A DNA stretch of 14,678 nt from an uncultured Blautia sp. (GCA_900542045.1 UQMI01000069.1:1-14678); one strand, 5' to 3'. Shown: positions 1-7,472, numbered from the stretch's first letter. Notes: generated from the sequence alone by a model not told the origin. Made by a program: numbers and translations.

Positions 1-68
1 GTGAGGATTTACATTTTTTAGCAAGTTGCACAAAATAGTACAAAATAATTATACTGAAATTCCAAAGG
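1..68. other. AT-rich flank downstream of the importer operon
   Basis: This short stretch follows the stop codon of the last importer gene and runs to the window edge. It is AT-rich. I see no convincing hairpin terminator in it, so importer transcription may continue beyond the window. It contains two copies of ACAAAATA (30-37 and 40-47) separated by two bases. A TATAAT-like hexamer on the minus strand (48-53) has no good -35 partner. Confidence 0.5.
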
Positions 69-1052
69 CTACTTGACAATGAAACTTCGCGAAGACCGGT
101 CTGTATTAATGGCAATGGCAACCAGCACAACGATACCATATACCACATCCTGCCAGTATACATTGATACTTGCAATATTCATACCGTTCTTAATAATTGC
201 TACGATAAACACACCTAAAATGGTATTCAGAATATTACCGGAACCGCCGATCAGAGCAGTACCGCCCAGCACTACAGCGGAAATAACCTGAAGGTTAAAC
301 TGATCACCTACAGTAGGCGCGCAGCTTTTTGCCTTTGCCATCAGGAAAATAGCACCCAGGCCTGCACAGAAACCGTTAATGGCAAATACAATGATCTTGA
401 TCCGGTCTACCGGAATACCTGCGATACGGGAAGCACGTTCATTACCGCCGATGGCATATACCCCCCGTCCAAATGGTGTTCTGGTCAGGATCACAAAATA
501 AACTACGATCAAAACAATTGAAATCAACAGCGGCAATCCAAGTGGACCGATGGATATGCTGTACCAGTCAATGGTCCCCCACAATACTTTCGGAATGGAG
601 ATGGGGGCATTGGTGATCATCAGAGCCACAGAATCCCAGATGGACAAGAAGGCCAGAGAAGCGATAAATGAAGGTATTTTCAGCTTCACATGGATCGCGC
701 CCAAAAGGATACCTGCCAGAATGGAAAACACCAGAGTTAACGAAAAAGATACAAACATAATAAACCAGTCCAGATAAATGGAATCCTTGAACTGCATAAT
801 AATACTCAGTACCATAACGTTTGCCACAGAGCACAGGGAACCTACAGACAAGTCAATGGACCCCAGCAGGATAACCGGCGTCATACCGGCAGCCATGATC
901 ATCAGCGGCGCTGTATCACTCAGCAGGTTATTCAGATTTGCACTGTTGACAAAACTGCTCTCCATCAAAGTGAAGACAATCACCAGACATACGATCACCG
1001 CAAGGCTGAAGTATGTGGCAAAATGTGCTTTATTTACTTTAATCTTACTCAT
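69..1052 (-). CDS. CUT2-family sugar ABC transporter permease (second permease)
   Basis: This 327-residue membrane protein is an RbsC-like permease (BPD_transp_2 family) that would form part of the membrane channel of a ribose/galactose-type importer. It is almost wholly hydrophobic, with about eight to ten membrane segments. A conserved cytoplasmic stretch near residues 198-240 (GGNERASRIAGI, then a G-rich helix) matches the region that contacts the ATPase in this family. The length is typical (about 310-340). The start is chosen because AGGAGGT lies seven bases upstream, and this ribosome binding site straddles the stop codon of the ATPase gene, so translation is probably coupled. It is the last gene of a binding protein-permease-ATPase-permease operon. 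With a second, non-identical permease in the operon, a heterodimeric channel is likely. The substrate cannot be read from the sequence. The family call is confident. Confidence 0.93.
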   Translation of the reverse strand: MSKIKVNKAHFATYFSLAVIVCLVIVFTLMESSFVNSANLNNLLSDTAPLMIMAAGMTPVILLGSIDLSVGSLCSVANVMVLSIIMQFKDSIYLDWFIMFVSFSLTLVFSILAGILLGAIHVKLKIPSFIASLAFLSIWDSVALMITNAPISIPKVLWGTIDWYSISIGPLGLPLLISIVLIVVYFVILTRTPFGRGVYAIGGNERASRIAGIPVDRIKIIVFAINGFCAGLGAIFLMAKAKSCAPTVGDQFNLQVISAVVLGGTALIGGSGNILNTILGVFIVAIIKNGMNIASINVYWQDVVYGIVVLVAIAINTDRSSRSFIVK

Positions 1053-1064
1053 TCTTCTTACCTC

Positions 1065-2597
1065 CTAGACCATCATGCTGACAATTGATACCTGGCTGGG
1101 CTTGCCATCCACGGCTGCACTGAACTCTCCAGTAATCAGGCCGTCACGCATAACCAGAACTCTGTTTGCCATACTAATACATTCATCCAGGGTGTCTCCA
1201 AGAAGAATAACGGATTTGCCCTCAGCTACCATGTCACGGATCAGGCTGTAAATCTCATCCTTGGCACCTACATCCACGCCACGGGTCGGATGGTTCAGGA
1301 TCACCACATCTGCCTGGGATGCCAGGGCACGGGCGAATACCACCTTCTGCTGATTACCGCCGGAGAGCTGGATTACCAGTTCTTCTCTGCCGCTGGTCTT
1401 GATACGCAGTTTCTTAATCCATTCATTTGCCTGATCTGCAATACTTTTCTTAGATACCAGTCCATGCTTCCTCAGAAGTTTCGCATTGGACAGCGCAATA
1501 TTATCTTCCACAGACAGTCCACGAACAACGCCTTCCACCAGACGTTCCATGGGAATCATCAGGATGCCGTCCTTCAGCGCAGCTGCCGGGCTGGAATAAT
1601 TCACAGTCCTTCCTTTTACCATCAGTTCGCCGGAGGTTGGCTTCTCATCGCCGCAGAGTACGGAACAGATTTCCTCTTTACCGGATCCTACCACACCGCA
1701 GAAGCCCAGGATTTCACCTTTATGTAATTTGAAGTCCACATGTTTGAACTTGCCCCAGGCGCCCAAATCTTTCGCTTCCAGAACCACTTCCTCTTCCGGC
1801 TCTCTCTGCTTGTCCAGATGATAATACTCGGTGGTGGTCTCACGACCTACCATCAGCTCATACATCTTGGATTCTGTTGCATCTGACCGATCCATGTTAC
1901 CGGCATTCTCGCCATCCTTATAAACATATACACGGTCAGAAATTTCCAGCACCTCATCCAGACGATGGGATACAAAGATAACAGAGTGACCTTTTGCAGT
2001 CAGCTTCCGGATTTCCACAAACAGTCTCTCGACTTCTTTCTCACTCAATACGGAAGTAGGCTCATCCAGAAGGATCAGACATTTTCCGTCTGTGGTGGCT
2101 TCTTTTGTTACATTTACCACCTTGGCAATCTCGATCATCTGACGGCTGGCGAAGTTCAGGTCGATGACTTTCTTTCTCGGGTTGATATCGTCACATCCCA
2201 CCTCTGCCAGAACCTTTTTGGCTTCTTCATACATTTTCTTCCAGTTGATGAAGCCGCCTTTCATAAATTCCTTTTCATGTCCGAAGAAGATATTCTGTCC
2301 CACAGTCAATGTGGTGATCAGAGACTGTTCCTGATACACCATACCAATTCCCTCTGCATTGGCAGCCAGGGGGTCGTGGGGCTGGAAGGGTTTTCCACGC
2401 AGAATCATTTCACCGGAGGTCTGGGGCTGTACGCCAATGATAATCTTCATCAGAGTCGATTTTCCAGCACCATTCTCACCGATCAGACCTACTACTTCTC
2501 CCTCATAAACATCCAGGTCTACGCCTTTTAACGCCTGTGTGCCATGAAAGGATTTGGTAATATTTTTCGCACTGAATAATAATTTCTTTTCTTCCAT
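1065..2597 (-). CDS. CUT2 sugar ABC transporter ATP-binding protein, two fused ATPase domains
   Basis: This 510-residue protein is an RbsA/MglA-type energising subunit with two nucleotide-binding domains in one chain. Domain 1 (about 6-250) has an intact Walker A, GENGAGKST at 40-48, and an intact Walker B ending in LLDEP at 176-180, but a degenerate signature (NFASRQ, 148-153). Domain 2 (about 272-505) has a clean signature, LSGGNQQ at 411-417, but a degenerate P-loop (GVVGSGKEE, 301-309). Its Walker B reads ILNHPTRG (433-440) where the family normally has LDEPTRG, so both acidic residues are gone. Such a protein should have one hydrolytic site, built from domain 1 Walker motifs and the domain 2 signature. 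The start is set at ATG 2597, with GGAGGG seven bases upstream; an upstream in-frame GTG would overlap that site. It lies 20 bases after the first permease. Confidence 0.95.
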   Translation of the reverse strand: MEEKKLLFSAKNITKSFHGTQALKGVDLDVYEGEVVGLIGENGAGKSTLMKIIIGVQPQTSGEMILRGKPFQPHDPLAANAEGIGMVYQEQSLITTLTVGQNIFFGHEKEFMKGGFINWKKMYEEAKKVLAEVGCDDINPRKKVIDLNFASRQMIEIAKVVNVTKEATTDGKCLILLDEPTSVLSEKEVERLFVEIRKLTAKGHSVIFVSHRLDEVLEISDRVYVYKDGENAGNMDRSDATESKMYELMVGRETTTEYYHLDKQREPEEEVVLEAKDLGAWGKFKHVDFKLHKGEILGFCGVVGSGKEEICSVLCGDEKPTSGELMVKGRTVNYSSPAAALKDGILMIPMERLVEGVVRGLSVEDNIALSNAKLLRKHGLVSKKSIADQANEWIKKLRIKTSGREELVIQLSGGNQQKVVFARALASQADVVILNHPTRGVDVGAKDEIYSLIRDMVAEGKSVILLGDTLDECISMANRVLVMRDGLITGEFSAAVDGKPSQVSIVSMMV

Positions 2598-2617
2598 TTT
2601 TATCCCTCCACGCACGC

Positions 2618-3637
2618 TTATTTACTGATAACCGTTGAGCCATGCTCAATCGTCAGAGCAACTGCAACCAGAATGATCACACCCTGGATACCGGTCTTGA
2701 TGTTGGGGTCCACACCAACCATGTTCAGACCATTTGTCAAAACTGTCATGATCAGTGTACCGACAATAGTATTCACCACACCGCCTTTACCGCCGCTAAG
2801 AGCAGTACCGCCGATAACTACAGCCGCCTGAGCCGGGAACATCTGATCTGTACCAATACCTACCTGTCCCTGTCCAAGACGCAGCGCGCCAACCATACCA
2901 GCCATACCGGAACAGAAACCTGCCAGTGTAAAGACTTTGATTTTTACAAGATCTACATTGATACCCACTGACTTGGGAATTGTTTCATCGGTACCAACCG
3001 CATAAATATGACGGCCGAACGGCGTATACTCCTGAATATAGAAACAGATTGCCAGAACAATCAGTGCGATCCAGGTAATAATCGGAATTCCAAGGAAAGA
3101 GCTCTTGGGAATTGCCATCATCAGCGGATCACGAATGGTTGCAGGACGGCCGCTGTAGGAAAGCATACCAATACCGGTACAGATATTCATAAATGCAAAA
3201 CTAACCATGAAAGAAGGGATCCTCACTTTTACATGGATCAGACCAATCAGAAATCCCACCACTACTGCTATGAAAACAGCCAGTACCAGACCGAAAATAC
3301 CCATGTTGTTAGAGTTCTTGGAGTTGGCCACAAAGACCGCCACCAGAGAACCGATCATACCAACCAGACCGTCAATGGAAAGGTCGATACTTCCGATCAT
3401 AATTACAAACGTCAGACCCAAAGCCACCAGCAGGGGCAGAGACCACTGATTCAGGATTGCAACCAGATTGCTGAGGCTCAGAAATGAAGTTCCCTTCAAT
3501 ATCGTAAAGACAATAATCAAAGCCACCAATACACCGACCGGGGCCCATTTCATGATCCGGTCTTTTTGATTGTCGGCTTTTACCTTTGCAGCGAATTCCT
3601 CTGTAATTGTCAGAGCTGCATTATTCTTGTTTGCCAT
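2618..3637 (-). CDS. CUT2-family sugar ABC transporter permease (first permease)
   Basis: This 339-residue RbsC-like permease has a hydrophilic N-terminal tail of about 30 residues, then about eight to ten membrane segments. The conserved cytoplasmic region near residues 213-250 (GTDETIPKSVGI, then a Gly-rich helix) fits ABC sugar permeases of the ribose/xylose/galactose class. It is clearly related to the permease at the operon end but not a recent duplicate, since the N-termini and loops differ. A GGAGAG ribosome binding site lies a few bases before the ATG. It follows the binding-protein gene after a gap containing a strong hairpin (3693-3726), which may set its expression below that of the binding protein. 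It would act in the cytoplasmic membrane with the neighbouring ATPase. Confidence 0.93.
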   Translation of the reverse strand: MANKNNAALTITEEFAAKVKADNQKDRIMKWAPVGVLVALIIVFTILKGTSFLSLSNLVAILNQWSLPLLVALGLTFVIMIGSIDLSIDGLVGMIGSLVAVFVANSKNSNNMGIFGLVLAVFIAVVVGFLIGLIHVKVRIPSFMVSFAFMNICTGIGMLSYSGRPATIRDPLMMAIPKSSFLGIPIITWIALIVLAICFYIQEYTPFGRHIYAVGTDETIPKSVGINVDLVKIKVFTLAGFCSGMAGMVGALRLGQGQVGIGTDQMFPAQAAVVIGGTALSGGKGGVVNTIVGTLIMTVLTNGLNMVGVDPNIKTGIQGVIILVAVALTIEHGSTVISK

Positions 3638-3692
3638 GCTATCTCTCCAATCAATTTGTACAAATATTGTGTCAACTTTGCTTTTTTACAAT

Positions 3693-3726
3693 ATGTGGGG
3701 GCTGACACTGGGTTCAGCCCCCACAT
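3693..3726 (-). terminator. Strong intercistronic hairpin between binding protein and permease genes
   Basis: A perfect 13-bp stem (3693-3705 with 3714-3726, containing GGGGGCT/AGCCCCC) encloses an 8-base loop. On the transcribed minus strand it is followed by ATTGTAAAAAAG rather than a clean U-tract. It is therefore more likely a partial terminator or an RNA-stabilising processing hairpin than a full stop. Hairpins in this position commonly let binding-protein mRNA exceed permease mRNA in importer operons. The structure is seen directly; the effect is inferred. Confidence 0.75.
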
Positions 3727-3757
3727 TCTTAATCATTGTGAAACAATTTTGAAATTA

Positions 3758-4996
3758 TCAGTCTGCTTTACAGAACCAGATATCGGAGAAATCATACTCC
3801 GGAATATTGTCAACGTACTCTGCTACATACTCTTCTACATTGTCAGCAGTAACGATAATAGCAGGTGTCTTAAAGTTTCTGTATTCATCCGGCAGAGTGG
3901 TAGGATCGATCAGTCCTGTCCAAGCTGCGTAGCAGATAGCCAGAGTGTATCCACCCTGCAGATAACCATTGGAGGAAACAGTAGCGGTTACGCTTCCGTC
4001 CTGGATTCCTTCGATGATATCTGTGTTAGCGTCACAACCAGTTACACCAACTTCACCTTTCAGTCCCTTAGCATCCAGAGCCTGAAGAACACCAGTTGCC
4101 ATGTTGTCGTTTGCGCACCAGATACCACCAACATCCGGTGTATCGTTCAGCCAAGTCTCAACCAGAGTCAGAGCTTCGTCTGTATTCCAGTTACCTGTAT
4201 CCTGATGAGCTACTTCGATGTCCGGGTACTCAGCCAGAGCCTGCTCCAGACCTTCTACACGCTCATTGTTAGCAGTATTTCCAAGAAGACCTTCTACTAC
4301 GAAAATCTTTCCGGAGCCGCCCATGGACTCAAACAGAGCTGTTGCTGTTGCTTTTGCGTTTGCAACGTTATCTGCGGAAGTATGGATTACCCAGTTCGGA
4401 TCATAATCAGCCGGTTCTACATCATCCGGCTTATTCCATGCTGTTCCGATGTATCCACCGGAGGAAGCCATAGCCTCTGCCAGAGACGGAGCGATTGCAG
4501 ACTCATTGGGGTCAGCGTATGCGATAGCATTACCTTCAGCCTTAGCTGCAAACTGTCTCATATTGTCAATTTCGACGTCATTGGATCCGCCGGAGTCAAG
4601 TACCTGAGACTCATATTTCTGTCCGATGCTGTCCAGATATTCACAGAACATATCCATACCATCAGCAATGGTAGCGATGTACGGATTTTCCAGTCCACGG
4701 ATGGAGCATGCTACATACAGTGTAGTATCCAGTTTTTCCTGTGGGATCTGAGAAGGATCGATCTTGAAGTTTGCAATGTCGGTTGCTGCTGCGTCAGAAG
4801 AAGTATCTTCTGCTGCTGCATCATCGGCTGCCGCATCGTCAGTTGCTTCCGCGTCGTCAGCTGCTGCGTCATCGGCAGGAGCTTCTGTTGCTGCTGCATC
4901 GTCAGAAGCAGTGGTTGTGTCTTTGGTACATCCAGCCAGGGAACCAATTACCATAGCGGAAACCAGAAACAGCGCTGTCACTTTTTTCAATTTCAT
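3758..4996 (-). CDS. Sugar ABC transporter substrate-binding lipoprotein
   Basis: This 412-residue solute-binding protein of the periplasmic-binding-protein type 1 sugar class (Peripla_BP_4-like) would be anchored outside the membrane and deliver substrate to the two permeases. A lipoprotein signal peptide is clear: MKLKK, a hydrophobic core, then the lipobox SLAGC with the lipidated cysteine at residue 23. Residues of about 24-78 form an unusual low-complexity linker made mostly of Ala, Asp, Thr and Glu, which separates the anchor from the globular domain. The start is the ATG at 4996, with AAGGAGGG seven bases upstream; an in-frame upstream extension to 5053 lacks both a ribosome binding site and a leading signal peptide. 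It is the first gene of the importer operon, behind a consensus promoter and a leader of about 155 bases. The ligand is not predictable from the sequence. Confidence 0.95.
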   Translation of the reverse strand: MKLKKVTALFLVSAMVIGSLAGCTKDTTTASDDAAATEAPADDAAADDAEATDDAAADDAAAEDTSSDAAATDIANFKIDPSQIPQEKLDTTLYVACSIRGLENPYIATIADGMDMFCEYLDSIGQKYESQVLDSGGSNDVEIDNMRQFAAKAEGNAIAYADPNESAIAPSLAEAMASSGGYIGTAWNKPDDVEPADYDPNWVIHTSADNVANAKATATALFESMGGSGKIFVVEGLLGNTANNERVEGLEQALAEYPDIEVAHQDTGNWNTDEALTLVETWLNDTPDVGGIWCANDNMATGVLQALDAKGLKGEVGVTGCDANTDIIEGIQDGSVTATVSSNGYLQGGYTLAICYAAWTGLIDPTTLPDEYRNFKTPAIIVTADNVEEYVAEYVDNIPEYDFSDIWFCKAD

Positions 4997-5123
4997 AAGT
5001 AAACCCTCCTTATTACTTTTTGCACACATCTGTGTGCTTATTTCAGATAACACTCAGCAATTATGTAACGCACGTACCTTCTTCCTCTTTACCCAATGCC
5101 TTCTGGCATTACTTTGTACCTAC

Positions 5124-5147
5124 ATAGTAACTTTACTAAGTTGTTAT
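5124..5147 (-). promoter_or_regulatory. Imperfect palindrome, candidate operator of the importer promoter
   Basis: This 24-bp inverted repeat has 8 of 10 matching arm positions around a 4-base centre and lies about 13 bases downstream of the -10 box. On the minus strand it contains AACTTAGTAAA, which matches 10 of 11 bases of AACTTATTAAA in the palindrome at the dehydrogenase promoter. A repressor bound here would block transcription. Assignment to the neighbouring ROK regulator is inferred and weaker than for the other two sites, because the AAAAGTGTTT core is absent. Confidence 0.5.
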
Positions 5148-5160
5148 CTTTATACATGCT

Positions 5161-5189
5161 ATTATATTATGTAATTTAGCCAATGTCAA
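5161..5189 (-). promoter_or_regulatory. Consensus sigma-A promoter of the importer operon
   Basis: On the minus strand there is TTGACA (5184-5189), a 17-base spacer, and TATAAT (5161-5166). Both hexamers and the spacing match the ideal housekeeping promoter. Transcription would start near 5154, giving a leader of about 155 bases before the binding-protein gene. A promoter this strong normally needs repression, which fits the palindrome just downstream. Confidence 0.9.
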
Positions 5190-5230
5190 TCGCATTTTTT
5201 AACATTTTCCCGTTAATTTTATAACATATG

Positions 5231-5260
5231 TCAAAGAACGCTTGTCATAAATCACCTCCT
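5231..5260 (-). other. Orphan perfect Shine-Dalgarno with a five-codon reading frame
   Basis: On the minus strand AGGAGGTGAT (5251-5260) precedes ATG at 5248, which opens a frame encoding MTSVL and stops at 5231. It lies between the end of the arabitol-dehydrogenase-like gene and the importer promoter. The ribosome binding site is the best in the window, yet no gene follows it. It could be a leader peptide on read-through transcripts or the remains of a lost gene start. Confidence 0.4.
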
Positions 5261-5303
5261 ATTGTTAATTTTTTCTTCTTTTTTGCATATTTTAACTATA
5301 TTT

Positions 5304-6329
5304 TTATGGATTTACAATTAATTTCTTCAGGCCTTTTTTATGCAGGAAATCATCCATCATCTCATCAAAATTATCCAGGGTATAGTGTTTTTCAATCAGA
5401 TCGTCTACTTTTACAATACCCAGTTCCAGATATTTCACTGCGCGTTCAAAGCAGTAAACCTGCGCAAAGGAACCAAGCACTTTCAGCTCCTGGTTAAAGA
5501 TCTGATAGGGGCTGATGGATACTTTTGCATCGCTGGGAGCCACACCGTAGAATACCACTTTACCGGTAGGTTTCGGGAAGTTGAACAGCTGCTCAATCAC
5601 AGCCGGTGCTCCGGTTGCATCGATAACGATGTCAAATCCGTGAGGATATTTTTCTTTCAGATAATTGGTATGTTTGCTGTAATCGTTTCTGTCCATCAAT
5701 ACCGTGTCAGTAGCATATTTGTTTTTCTCGATCATATCCAGCTTATCCTGAGAGGAAGCACATACTACCAGATTGGTTGCCCCGCCGTGTTTCAGCAGCT
5801 GTGTGAGCAGAATACCGGTGGCACCGGCGCCGAATACCAGGATATCATCGCCGCATTTTGGCTGGATTACATCCATTCCGTGGATCGCACATGCCAGAGG
5901 CTCTGCGAAGCATCCCATATCATATGTAACATTATCACTGATCTTCCATACATGGTCATGATTTACCACCACATACTCAGCATAACCTCCTGGCTGGTTG
6001 CAGCCCAGAGACAGAAAATCTTCACAGAACAGATCCATGTCCTGGCGGCAGTAATAGCATTCTCCGCAAAGGATCGTATTATCTGCAACCACTCTGTCAC
6101 CCACTGCAAATTCCTTTACATCGGCACCAACAGCCGCGATCTCGCCGGTAAACTCATGTCCCGGAGTCAGTGGAAATCTGGAAATAAAATCGCCTTCATG
6201 GATATGTGCGTCTGTACGGCATACACCGCAGCCCTTTACACGGATCAGTACCTGATTCGCTTTTGGTTCCGGAGTCGGAATCTCCTTTAATTCCCATTCT
6301 CTTGGTGCGCTGTAGACAATTGCTTTCAT
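5304..6329 (-). CDS. Zinc-dependent medium-chain dehydrogenase, arabitol-dehydrogenase-like
   Basis: This 341-residue cytoplasmic oxidoreductase has the GroES-like N-terminal domain followed by a Rossmann domain. Catalytic zinc ligands are visible at Cys37 (GCGVCRTD), His58-Glu59 (GHE) and the Glu of CFAEPLA near 143. The structural zinc set is Cys88, Cys91, Cys94 and Cys102. The cofactor loop GAGATG is followed at the end of the second strand by Ala-Ser-Ser, with no acidic residue, which suggests NADP(H) rather than NAD(H). General resemblance is to D-arabitol and related polyol dehydrogenases. Likely substrates are a polyol, a sugar or a sugar-acid hydroxyl; the exact one is unknown. AAAGGAGGA lies eight bases before the ATG. 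It follows the sorbitol-dehydrogenase-like gene by 96 bases without a visible promoter, so the two are probably co-transcribed. Confidence 0.9.
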   Translation of the reverse strand: MKAIVYSAPREWELKEIPTPEPKANQVLIRVKGCGVCRTDAHIHEGDFISRFPLTPGHEFTGEIAAVGADVKEFAVGDRVVADNTILCGECYYCRQDMDLFCEDFLSLGCNQPGGYAEYVVVNHDHVWKISDNVTYDMGCFAEPLACAIHGMDVIQPKCGDDILVFGAGATGILLTQLLKHGGATNLVVCASSQDKLDMIEKNKYATDTVLMDRNDYSKHTNYLKEKYPHGFDIVIDATGAPAVIEQLFNFPKPTGKVVFYGVAPSDAKVSISPYQIFNQELKVLGSFAQVYCFERAVKYLELGIVKVDDLIEKHYTLDNFDEMMDDFLHKKGLKKLIVNP

Positions 6330-6356
6330 AATTTTGTTCCTCCTTTATCATCCTGT

Positions 6357-6372
6357 CCGCTGCATACAGCGG
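6357..6372 (-). repeat. Small hairpin just upstream of the arabitol-dehydrogenase-like gene
   Basis: A 6-bp GC-rich stem (CCGCTG/CAGCGG) with a 4-base loop sits in the 96-base gap between the two dehydrogenase genes, ending about 13 bases before the ribosome binding site. There is no U-run after it on the transcribed strand. It may influence mRNA processing or translation of the downstream gene. No function is shown. Confidence 0.45.
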
Positions 6373-6425
6373 GTTATTTTTATATTTTTTTAGATGCCAG
6401 ACAGCTTCATTGGCGTTTCTGCCTG

Positions 6426-7472
6426 TCAGTGAATCTTCACCACTGCTTTTACAATATTTGCCTTATCGTGAGTGCTCTTGTCCATGGCATTCTGAATATC
6501 ATCCAGATCAAATACATCTGTTACAATTCCTTTTAAATTCACCTTGCCTGCGGCCACTGCTTCAATTGCCGTGGGGAACAGGTGGCGGGAACGGAAGATT
6601 GTCTGCAGAGTCACTTCTTTGTCCAGAGCAAGGCTCATCATGGTATTGATCATACCTGTCTTGCCATAGCCCACAAGTACGATAGTGGAACCTTTCTTCA
6701 CTGCCTGGATTGCCTGGTTGGTCGTGATTTCTGTACCGGCAGTCTCAATAGCCAGATCTGCGCCCTTTCCTCCGGTCAGTTCCAGGATCTTTGCAACCGC
6801 ATCTTCCTTTGCTCCGTTGATCACATAATCAGCACCCAGCTCCAGTGCTTTGTCCAGACGCTTGTCCATAACATCCACCACGATCATCTTGGATACGCCC
6901 ATGGCCTTTGCCGCCATCATGGAAACCAGACCGATACAGCCGGAACCAAATACTACCGCTGTCTGTCCAACGTGAGCGCCGCCTCGGTTTGCTGCATGAA
7001 AACCAATAGCCAGAGGCTCGATCAGCGCGCCTTCCATGGTATCCATGTTGTCCGGAAGTTTGTGGCAGAATACTGCTTCGTGGGCTACATACTCCTGGAA
7101 AACACCGTCAACCGGAGGCGTTGCCCAGAATACCACATCCGGACACAGATTGTATTTGCCGCTGCGGCAGAATTCACACTGCCCGCAGGTCGTGCCGGGT
7201 TCCAGAGCCACTTTATCGCCTACCTTTAAATGCGATACATTTTTACCAACTTCTACAACAACACCTCCCGGCTCATGTCCAAGCACAAAGGGGGGTTTTA
7301 CCACATAATTACCGATGGCACCAGTCTCATAATAATGAATATCACTGCCGCAGATTCCTACATAATCCAGTTTTACCAGAACTTCATTGTCTGCCGGAGT
7401 GGGAATCGGTCTTTCGGTGAGACCCATCTTGCCAATCCCTTCCATTACGGCTACCTTCATCATGCCTTCCAT
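6426..7472 (-). CDS. Zinc-dependent sorbitol/xylitol-dehydrogenase-like oxidoreductase
   Basis: This 348-residue medium-chain dehydrogenase would oxidise a polyol to a ketose, or the reverse. Catalytic zinc ligands are Cys41 (GICGSD), His66-Glu67 (GHE) and Glu152 (ALIEPLAIG); structural zinc ligands are Cys96, Cys99, Cys102 and Cys110. The IHYYETG stretch after the catalytic Cys is typical of the sorbitol/xylitol dehydrogenase branch. The Rossmann motif GSGCIG is followed by VVDVMDKR, whose Asp indicates NAD(H). The start is ATG 7472: AAAGGAGA lies just upstream, whereas an in-frame ATG at 7496 precedes that site. It is the first gene of a two-gene unit behind its own promoter and palindrome, next to the ROK gene. 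The pairing with a probable NADP-type dehydrogenase suggests two linked redox steps. Alternative activities include L-idonate or threonine-type dehydrogenase. Confidence 0.92.
   Translation of the reverse strand: MEGMMKVAVMEGIGKMGLTERPIPTPADNEVLVKLDYVGICGSDIHYYETGAIGNYVVKPPFVLGHEPGGVVVEVGKNVSHLKVGDKVALEPGTTCGQCEFCRSGKYNLCPDVVFWATPPVDGVFQEYVAHEAVFCHKLPDNMDTMEGALIEPLAIGFHAANRGGAHVGQTAVVFGSGCIGLVSMMAAKAMGVSKMIVVDVMDKRLDKALELGADYVINGAKEDAVAKILELTGGKGADLAIETAGTEITTNQAIQAVKKGSTIVLVGYGKTGMINTMMSLALDKEVTLQTIFRSRHLFPTAIEAVAAGKVNLKGIVTDVFDLDDIQNAMDKSTHDKANIVKAVVKIH

Larger units (their letters stand above)
4997..5303 (-). other. 307-bp intergenic regulatory region upstream of the importer operon
   Basis: No credible gene lies here. 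Read toward the importer, the gap holds an unused perfect Shine-Dalgarno with a five-codon frame (5231-5260), a consensus promoter (5161-5189), a palindrome just after the transcription start (5124-5147), and two small hairpins in the leader (5095-5110, stem AATGCC/GGCATT; 5022-5037, stem GCACACA/TGTGTGC). The second hairpin ends about 14 bases before the ribosome binding site. I see no strong terminator after the dehydrogenase gene, so read-through into the importer is possible. Confidence 0.7.

Noticed and set aside
4711..4947. A Gln/Leu-rich minus-strand frame overlapping the binding-protein linker
   Set aside because: It is the repetitive Ala/Asp linker read in another frame.
3566..5002. 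A 478-codon open frame on the plus strand opposite the binding-protein gene
   Set aside because: It is rich in Cys, Ser and Ile with no domain pattern, has no convincing ribosome binding site, and lies fully opposite a gene with clear signal peptide and family features. It is an antisense artefact of codon use.
5340..6290. A 316-codon plus-strand frame opposite the arabitol-dehydrogenase-like gene
   Set aside because: It mirrors a gene with complete zinc-binding and Rossmann motifs and shows no features of its own.
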